From Lateolabrax maculatus (taxonomy: Eukaryota; Chordata; Actinopteri; Acropomatiformes; Lateolabracidae): a stretch of 64,000 nucleotides of DNA. Every line of letters starts with the position of its first letter. Within the stretch, counting starts at the first letter, position 1. The notes beneath the pieces were generated by a model. It was not told the origin of the DNA and did no database searches. It saw nothing but the letters and a program-made list of their open reading frames with translations. This document shows, one piece after another, positions 56,319-64,000 of this stretch. Position numbers and translations under genes: made by a program. The stretch covers positions 985,001 to 1,049,000 of the forward strand of contig CM062207.1 in assembly GCA_031216445.1 (NCBI GenBank), read 5' to 3'.

Positions 56319-57182
56319 ATGTCAGTCAACTCCTCTTCCCCCTCCAACTCCTCCCTTGATTCACTACACTTCAGTTGCTCCAACTCAACAGTTATTATTT
56401 TAATCAACACTATCTTCAACATCACCAGAGCCTTCCTCCTCCTCCCCTTCTCCATCCTCGTCCTCTATCTGGGTCACCAACGATGGCGACAGCAGCGCTC
56501 CTTTAAAACAGCAAGCCACTCAGACATCTTCACCTACCACATGGCTGTCATGGACCTGATCTGGGGCTTGGGGTTCAGCTTATTCCTTTGCAGCTACTTC
56601 ACTGATCACCCAAAGATGATGATAGCGTCTTACTTCTTTTCAACCATCACTTACTATGGAGAGACCTTCTTTCACATCCTGACCTGTGTGGAGCGATACC
56701 TGGCCGTCGTTCACCCCGTCACCTACCTGGGTCTGAGAAAGTCCGGTGGGGTCAGGATCAGAAACATCAGCATTGTATGTGTTTGGCTGCTGAGCTTCAT
56801 GTTTAGTAGTTTAACATGTGTGTACTATTCTACTTTACCCACCCTACAATTTTTCTACCTTTTGGTCTTCTCTTTAGTTTTCGTCTCTTTCTTCAGCTTT
56901 TCTGTCCTTTGTGTTCTGATTCGTCCAGGGCCGGGGGAAGGGGGGCAGAACAAGGACCAATCAAAGCAAAGGGCCTTCTTCACCATTTTGACCATAATGG
57001 GAGTGCTGTTGGTGTGGTTTTTAGGGTTCCTTATTTCCGTTGCTCTGGAGATGTCACAAGTGCTGAGCCCCAGCGTCGGCTGTGTGGTGAAGACTGCTGC
57101 AGTCTGCTTCAGTCTGCCCAGCAGTCTGGTGTTACCTCTGCTGTTTCTACACAGGGCAGGGAAACTATCATGTTGCTCTTAG
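56319..57182 (+). CDS. Orphan rhodopsin-like receptor, copy 3 (intact, opposite strand)
   Basis: 287 residues in one coding exon. MSVNSSSPSNSSLDS starts 23 bases after the acceptor. Segments: TM1 FNITRAFLLLPFSILVLYLG; TM2 FTYHMAVMDLIWGLGFSLFL, which keeps the Asp of class A TM2, whereas copies 1 and 2 have Gln and copy 4 Glu; TM3 end TCVERYLAVVHPVTYLGLRK; TM5 around FFYLLVFSLVFVSFFSFSVL; TM6 TILTIMGVLLVWFLGFLISV without CWxP; and TM7 FSLPSSLVLPLLFLHRAGKL without NPxxY. The tail is very short (SCCS), and its Cys residues could be palmitoylated. It is the only copy on the plus strand. Confidence 0.82.
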   Translation: MSVNSSSPSNSSLDSLHFSCSNSTVIILINTIFNITRAFLLLPFSILVLYLGHQRWRQQRSFKTASHSDIFTYHMAVMDLIWGLGFSLFLCSYFTDHPKMMIASYFFSTITYYGETFFHILTCVERYLAVVHPVTYLGLRKSGGVRIRNISIVCVWLLSFMFSSLTCVYYSTLPTLQFFYLLVFSLVFVSFFSFSVLCVLIRPGPGEGGQNKDQSKQRAFFTILTIMGVLLVWFLGFLISVALEMSQVLSPSVGCVVKTAAVCFSLPSSLVLPLLFLHRAGKLSCCS

Positions 57183-60100
57183 AATAGTGGGTAAAGATAA
57201 TCATTGGATTACTTTTGACAAAAGTTAATTTCATTGATTAAGCACATAACAGACCCGTGGACAGTGTGTTATATCATCCTACATTATCTTGTAGTCACAA
57301 GAAGATTGTATCATGTGATTGTGTCCAAAAATGGTTGTATTTGTAATAGCATTTCTTAAGAATTGGCTTGCAATTTAAATTGTGAATTGATATCCATCTT
57401 CTGATTTAATAACTCACACTAGAAATTAGGTTCATCATGGTTTCGGTGATAACTAGGCTGTACAGATGGTTGCTAGGGTGGTTGTGATTCTAAAGTTGTT
57501 ACAGTGTTGTTCTGGGAAGCTGTTCAGGTGTCACTAAGGTGGTTGTTATGGTTGTTGATAGGGTTTTCAAGGTGTTACTACAAGGTTGCTATGTGGTTGC
57601 TAAGGTGTCCTGGGTTGTTGTGCATTTGTTGCTAAGGTTTTCATGTTGTTGATTTTATGCTGCTAGGGTGTTTGAGGTAGTTGCAAGAGGGTAATTTTGT
57701 AATTGTGACTCACATGTGGTTCAATTCCAGTAGTAGTTTTTGGTTGCTGGTAGGACAACAAATTATTGTTTTTATTATCGATTAATCTGACGATAATATT
57801 CTCACACAGTGAAATGAAAATGAAAATGTCAAAAAATTGTGAAAAATGTCTTATAATCGCCCAAACCCCAAGGTGATGTCTTCAAATGTCTTGTTTTGGC
57901 CAACTTACAGCCCAAAGCCCAAAGATATTTAGTTTTGCCAGGGCGCTCAGGTTGCTGAACATTTCATTTTGACATTTGATTTTTACTGCACACAAAGCTA
58001 TAAAAACAATGGGCATGGACTGGACTTTAGCTAATCCTTTTCAATTTCAATCAATAAATATCAATTATTGTCCCCGTTATAATTCTTACTTTCTATTTTC
58101 TCCATTGCAACTCTGTCGGATCATATCATCTGTTATTTTACATTTTGTTCAATAAATAATTATGATAAAACAACTGTACAAACTTAATTAAATTGTTTTA
58201 TGATCATCTACATCTTCTAACACTCATTGAGAAATAATACACAATACACTACCAGTCATTTTTCATCATCATTCCTGTTTGATTTTTGATTTTGTGAAGT
58301 GATACTTAATATCATTACAATTTGCTTTTTGGAGTTTGACTCGAACGAAATCAGGTAAGTGAAGACACCTCGGACATTATCAGTCCCCATGATGATCTAG
58401 AAAGTAGGAAAAAATACCCAGGCTGAAAACTGTTTCATCTATAGGCATGGTCAAAGATGTGAAACAAATCCAAAACAGAAGTAATGTGTTTCCAGAAGGC
58501 ACAAAGGTAGTAGCAGCCAGTGGCCACAAAATAAGTGTTGTTGATATATTGTAAGTTGCCGATGACTCCATGAGCTTCGTTTAGGGAGTCACATTCATCA
58601 TTGTGCACAACACAACTTCACCAATATGCTGATGCTCAGTATTCTGTTACTGGACTTAAACAGGGTCCAATGGAGCAAAAGTTCAGACCTTCAGACACAA
58701 TTTAGACTTTGTCACAGTTAATAGTTGCTAATCACATGTAGTTGGACACAAATGAAGACACATGATACAGCATATATGGGTAAAGGCAGTTTACTTGGTT
58801 ATGTTCAGATTTCCAGCAGACGCCAAGCAGATTAAACTAACAAACATGAGATTAGCAGGCAAGGATAAACAATAAGCAGAGATTGGGCAGGGCACAGGAG
58901 GACGAAAGGAGGCTCAGCTTCAGTACAGTTCAGTTCAGTCTGTACTGTCCCACATGGGAAATTTGATTTGATTTATAGCATTGCAAAAACAGACACATCA
59001 AAACAGCCATTAGTAAACAGAATGAAAACCATCTATTTAAAAAAGTAACATGCAAAAGCAGTAAAAAAAAACATATTGATACCAATAAGTTAAATATTTA
59101 AGCTGGCAAAATCAATACATAACAAGTTTTAAAAAAGAAAACCATAAATATCATGCAACAATTAAATAGACTGTACCGGTTCAGGTATATCCAGGTCTAA
59201 TCTAATAATTGCTCTGATGGACTCTAAACTAAACTAATCCATTGAGCTGTTTGTGCTATTATGAACTGCACTTGAAATAATGATAAATAATAACCAACAT
59301 TATGTATATAGCACCTTTCAAATTAATGTTGAAAGTGCTTTACATGGGAAAACTAAATCACAACAATTCAGCACTACAATAACATAAAGTCAAATAAAGT
59401 ATAGTGAACAACAGAATAAAATAACCCAAATACAATGAAATAAGACAAAAACACTAAAATAAACACATAATGTAAAACACAGTAAAAAATAAAAAACATA
59501 ACATAGGGCTAACATTAATAAAAGTTTTTTTTTAAAGGTATTTCTGATTTATTTACATTTAACTGGAGAAGATTTTAAGATATCTAACACTTGGTTTCTG
59601 AGAGGCAACACAGTATGCTATACAGGTTTTTAAGAGAACATAGATGTGAGTGTCATCTGCATAACAACGGTACAGTGCCAATTGGAACTGGTCATGTTTG
59701 GAGATGTGGTTTTAGAAATAACTGATAGCCAAGCTGATCCCATGTACGTTTTATTTTTCACTTGGTTTTCACTATAAGATTGAGTCCTTTTTCTTGAGTA
59801 CACAATAAAAGAAACTCGTATTCACAGATACGTTGATTGAACCTAAAGGCTCTGGGGGTGACAGTAGTAATCTGTCCGGGACATTTGGTTTACACATATA
59901 CACATTGAGTTACACATATTGAAAGTTCAGACTCACATGCACTAAGCATGGCTGTAGACTTCAAAAGTGAATATAACTTTTTGTAAAACGTTTGATAAAA
60001 ATGTTAGTTTACAATGTCAAGCAGTTTTCTTGAGATTTTATTACATGTAGATCCCATTTCATTTGACTGCTCTGAGGAGAAAAACCCAACCCATCTTCAT

Positions 60101-60894
60101 ACCGAAACGAAAAAACAGGTCTATATTCAGTGACTCCTAAAACTACATATATGACTGTTGGAGAGTTTCAGCAACTTCAGCAACTTCTAACAATAAATGT
60201 ACATATGGGCTGTAATAAGCTGCTTGCACATACAACCTATACGGCCGCGTTTTACATGCATTTATTCACACGACCGCACATTCACCTTCGTAATCATTGG
60301 TCATTTTAACCCACCTTAAGCAATCGACCACTGTTGTTGTTTTCAGTAAGAGGACCGGCTGCTAGGACCAAATACATAGCAATGCACTTATAATATACAG
60401 AAACACAAATATAATATATATAAAACCCTAATGTTAATATATAGCACCTCAAAAATTTGTATACAACACTCAAAATATTAATAAGCAGGACCTCAAATAT
60501 ACATATAAAGCAATAAAATAATTGAAATATGTTTTTGCTAAGAAATCAACATTCTCTTTGTTGTGTATTCATTACTGAGCAGTAACAGTGCATCTAGTAA
60601 CAGTTAAGCCTCTGTCGTACTAACTTTTGTAACTCTCTAATTCATCATCTCTTTCATCTGTCTCATACAAAAAACTACTTATGTCTCTGCCGTCTGAAAA
60701 CTTCCTTTTTGGCTGTTATTACAGACGTCACTCAGCTTGCCATGATAACCCAATCTCCCATGGACTTGCATCTTTTGTCAAGTCTAAACATATAGAGTGA
60801 ACCGTCCGCACTTAAAACTCCTCTCAGCTTTCTTACTAACAGAAAAGAACCCAGAAGTTCCCGTTTCACTTCGCGTCTCTATTCACTTGGCTCT
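57183..60894. other. Intergenic, largely repeat-derived
   Basis: No gene is seen. Besides the GTTGCTAAGG array noted separately, recognisable phrases of common fish repeats are at about 58,905-59,000 (TGTCCCACATGGGAAATTTG) and 59,310-59,345 (ATATAGCACCTTTCAAATTA, then GTGCTTTACATGG). Another is at about 59,635-59,690 (GTCATCTGCATAACAACGGT). Confidence 0.5.
57455..57725. repeat. Degenerate GGTTGCTAAGGTG-type tandem repeat
   Basis: Many loose copies of GTTGCTA(A/G)GGTG(T/G)T. The complementary form CACCTAGCAACC appears at 63,870-64,000, and a weaker one at about 51,220-51,320. Confidence 0.7.
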
Positions 60895-61803
60895 TTATCC
60901 TGATTCAGTATTGTTCCTACAACAGGCCAGTTTTCCCGTCTTGTGTAGAAACAGCAGAGGCAGAACCAGACTGCAGGGCAATGTCAATAAGATTCCAAAA
61001 TCCAGCAACGCACACAAATCCTCTATACGGATTGACGGCATATTGTAGAAGCTAAAACTGACAAGAAGCCCGACAAATCTCAACAGCAGCACTCCCATTA
61101 TGGCAATGATGATGTGGAAAGCTCTCTGCTTTGATTGGTCAACCCGCTCTGTCACCTTACCCATCATCCCCGGCCCTGGCTGAGTCAGAACACGGAGAAC
61201 AGAAAGGCAGCAGAAAAATACAACAATTATTGAGACGCTCATCAAGCAGAGGAATGGGATGACAGGAAAATGTGGCAAGTACAATATTGTTACTCCCAGC
61301 CATCCAAAGCACAGCAGCCAAACACATCCAATACTGATGCTTCTAATCCTGACCCCTCCTGTTTCTCGCAGATGTATATAGGGGACTGGGTGAACAACCG
61401 CTAGGTAGCGCTCAACACAGGTCAGGAGGTGAAACAGAGTCTGTCCAGGGAAAATAATGCAGAATGCAAACACCCCCAACATTAACACTGTCATACTATT
61501 GGTGAAGGTGCCCAAAGTATAGATCAGGGTTCCAAAAACACCAAAAGTCTCCACAATGATGAGGTGGAAGGTGAAGACGTCGGAGTGGCTCATTGTCTGC
61601 CCTGAAGGCCCCGAGCGCTGATACCTCCATTGTTGAAAACCAATGTAGAGGATGAAGATGTAGAGAGGAAGGAGGAGAACGCTGAAGAAGGTGTACATGG
61701 TGTAGATGACAATGCTGGCCAGGGAATGCTGACATTGTTCATACAAAGAGGAGGGAGGAAGGACAAAGGTAACATTCAGGGAGGATGAGGAGTTGACGGA
61801 CAT
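60895..61803 (-). CDS. Orphan rhodopsin-like receptor, copy 4 (intact)
   Basis: 302 residues. MSVNSSSSLNVTF starts at 61,803, directly after the acceptor GTCCACAG, so the upstream in-frame Met codons are intronic. Seven hydrophobic segments, TM3 end TCVERYLAVVHPVPYIHLRE, third loop TQPGPGMMGKVTERVDQSKQ, TM6 AFHIIIAIMGVLLLRFVGLL and TM7 LTLPCSLVLPLLFLHKTGKL with a CCRNNTESG end. It is the most divergent of the four complete copies. Ligand and tissue are unknown. Confidence 0.82.
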   Translation of the reverse strand: MSVNSSSSLNVTFVLPPSSLYEQCQHSLASIVIYTMYTFFSVLLLPLYIFILYIGFQQWRYQRSGPSGQTMSHSDVFTFHLIIVETFGVFGTLIYTLGTFTNSMTVLMLGVFAFCIIFPGQTLFHLLTCVERYLAVVHPVPYIHLRETGGVRIRSISIGCVWLLCFGWLGVTILYLPHFPVIPFLCLMSVSIIVVFFCCLSVLRVLTQPGPGMMGKVTERVDQSKQRAFHIIIAIMGVLLLRFVGLLVSFSFYNMPSIRIEDLCALLDFGILLTLPCSLVLPLLFLHKTGKLACCRNNTESG

Positions 61804-62480
61804 GGCCTGTGGACGAGAGCGTGAAGAAAAGAAAAAGAAGAGTGAGGGAGGTGAAATATGGAACAATTCAGTGTGCTTCAGAAGTTGCAACATCATCATG
61901 TTATCACCCTTGCTGATGGTAGATTATGTTTCTAACAGAAATGCAAGAACCACTCGTACGAACAGAACAGATTCACTTGTTTATCTTTAGGATTTGAAGG
62001 AATTTGAAATTGAATTTGCATATGTTGCAGAAATTAAATAAAATAAATATAAATAAATTAAGTTAACTCAATGCAAAATTAAGATTCTGATCACCATATC
62101 ATTGTCATGGCTTGCCAATTGCCAATTTCTGCTTAATTTTATCATCTCACTGGAATATTTTACTGTACTGTACTAGACACTGTAGCATCATCTGCTGCAT
62201 AGACTTATACTTACTGCCAGCTAGTACAACAAATTCAATTGGCAACCAACTTTCACAGCAGAAAAAAGTCTCCATGTATAATTAGCAATCCTATTAATAA
62301 ATAAATATGACTGCCGATAAGTTATACATTCAACATAGAGTGAACATTAGTTGTTTGCCTTATCCAAAGTAGATTAAAATAATAAAAAGAATAGGCTTGC
62401 CATTGACTCTCAGATAATTATTTTAAATACTAGACGTAAGTATAAATGTATTTCAACACATTGAAGCAGAAAAAACAAAC

Positions 62481-62565
62481 CTTGTCAGTAGTGTTTTCTT
62501 CTGTTGTTTTTTTTTTCCAATTGATGAAACTGTCGCTGGTGTCCTGCCAGAATATATATAGTTGA
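62481..62565 (-). other. 5' noncoding exon of receptor copy 4
   Basis: On the minus strand a CTATATATATT TATA-like element precedes GGACACCAGCGACAGTTTC, and the exon ends ACACTACTGACAAG with donor GTTTGTT at 62,480. The terminal ACACTRCTSACAAG is shared with copy 3. Confidence 0.55.
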
Positions 62566-62599
62566 AGTAGGTGTGTCTGGAATACATGGGACAATAAAC

Positions 62600-63870
62600 A
62601 GAACAGAGAGTTATTTGCATATTCAGAAAACCACCAATGACCACATCATTAAATCTGATCTGTACCCTCAGGGCCAAGATAAATTTCTTTCCATTTGCTG
62701 GTGTGACCTCTGTGAGACACCTCCTGTTTAAACAAATCTCACAGAGCTGGTCAGGTCTATACTCTGTGGCGTGGACTGTGTATTGAGCAGAGAGACCTCA
62801 CAGACAGCAAAGCAGGTGCTAGTTGCTAACACAGTGGTTAAACTTCAGTCATCAAATTCTAAGAAAATCCAAAGCAATCTCATAAGACTGTTCACCTGTA
62901 ATGTTCACCTTGTGATGTCAGATGGTCCGTCACTCTCTCTAAAACTTTGGTTCAGAGTAAGACGCCTCAACAACTCCTGGCCAGGTTGGCATGACATTTG
63001 GCTTCACTTGTGTGCAGAAAAAATGTCAGGGACACTGAGTCTGAATAGACCCTGTTCAAAGCCTTAGTGATGCAAGCAACTGCTGGGAGCCTTGGCCAGG
63101 AGGTGGTTGATGTCCACCATTGGGGAAACCACAGAAGGTTCTGTGGTGAGGGTTGCTGTCACATTTAGGAAGGAGGGTTTCTGATCCTGGTTGCCATAGA
63201 GGACTCCTGTTGAATCACAGGTCCTCTATGTCCTCTACAGGAAATGTCAGGCCATTAAGCCAGTAGTTTCAGAGGAAGTTAAAAGACGCAACTTTCAACC
63301 TCAGCCCCAGCCAAGACATCGGATAATACACAATATACTGCTGAATCCAGATTATTTGTGCTGAGTTTCTCTTGTGGCCTTGTTACAATAATAATATGAT
63401 TTTAAGCTAAAGTGGCAGACACCTTGAATGCGGGTGATGCCTGCACAGTCACTCCATTCCACAAAATGTATTGACGACAAAGAGAAGAAGAAGACTGATG
63501 ACAAATGCCATAAGATGTCTTTGTTTTCTCTTTTAACTTCATTCAATATATTTTTAAACCTAGGTAATAATTGATATAATGTTTGATATTTTGTAGTATG
63601 GCTTGTGTATTTACTGTGTCTAAGTACCTTTTTCTATGTATTTGATTGAATTGTGTTTGATTGCTAATTGTTTTCGGATGTTTATCACCCTGAGGGGTTA
63701 GGATGGTTAACTACACCTGCCATCGTGGAGCTTCTCAGCCTATTGGTGTGCATGATGTATAAATATGGGTGTGGTTTAATGTTCAAACATTCTGACCTGA
63801 TGAAGATCCAAGTAGGCTTGAAACGTTGTCTTCAAAAAACTTTTGTGGCATGGAGCTTGGATGTCCAAGA
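62600..63870. other. Intergenic, no gene seen
   Basis: Only short unsupported frames. CTGATGAAGATCCAAGTAGG followed by CTTGAAACGTTGTC near 63,795-63,835 is a phrase shared with a widespread fish retroelement tail. Confidence 0.45.
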
Positions 63871-64000
63871 ACTACCTAGTAATACCCTAGCAGTCACCTG
63901 AGCAACAACCACGAAACTATTTAGTGATGCCCTAATAATCACCCATCCACCTAGCATCACCTAAGCAAACATGTAATAAAACTCCAACAACCACCTAGAA
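63870..64000. repeat. Degenerate CACCTAGCAACC-type repeat, runs off the window
   Basis: Loose repeats of ACCACCTAGYAAYACC type continue to the last base. It is the reverse complement of the type at 57.5 kb. Confidence 0.65.

Overview
The window is nuclear DNA from a teleost fish, probably a spiny-rayed (percomorph) species. Evidence: spliced vertebrate genes with GT-AG introns, very dense (CA)n/(TG)n microsatellites, several interspersed repeat types typical of fish, and a fish-type N-terminal module on a zinc-finger gene. I built gene models by joining exons at splice sites and checking that reading phase is kept across every junction.

Layout. (1) 1.17-9.66 kb, minus strand: a PSIP1/LEDGF-like chromatin tether, with a PWWP domain at the N-terminus, long Lys/Glu-rich blocks and an integrase-binding-type domain at the C-terminus. 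The 11 coding exons give about 1210 residues, far longer than mammalian LEDGF/p75. Its first intron opens with a 32-bp minisatellite. (2) 10.9-13.96 kb, minus strand: wdr55, a nucleolar WD-repeat protein, in four exons, with odd degenerate repeats in two introns and a 16-bp perfect inverted repeat just upstream of the start codon. (3) 15.68-24.13 kb, plus strand: a complete ccdc171 coiled-coil gene (24 exons, about 1304 residues). Many of its introns carry CA repeats at the 5' end or TG repeats at the 3' end, always in that polarity. (4) 30.6-36.7 kb, plus strand: a basonuclin (bnc2-like) transcription factor that stops after the first zinc-finger pair. PSIP1, CCDC171 and BNC2 are neighbours on human chromosome 9p, so this is a conserved syntenic block with wdr55 inside it in this fish. 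(5) 37.26-42.18 kb, plus strand: a teleost-type C2H2 gene with 12 fingers. (6) 43.3-62.6 kb: a tandem cluster of divergent rhodopsin-like receptors, with four gene copies (one frameshifted in TM7) and two clear pseudogenes. The four copies share a 5' noncoding exon, and a near-identical tract joins copies 1 and 2.

Mobile DNA is concentrated in the receptor cluster and the intergenic spaces: a solo LTR with a 5-bp target duplication, a tRNA-derived SINE with an 8-bp duplication, LINE reverse-transcriptase relics, a Tc1-like fragment, MITE-like repeats and degenerate GTTGCTAAGG-type tandem arrays. The first four genes are housekeeping or developmental regulators. The receptor cluster is a fast-evolving, lineage-specific family and the least explained part of the window.
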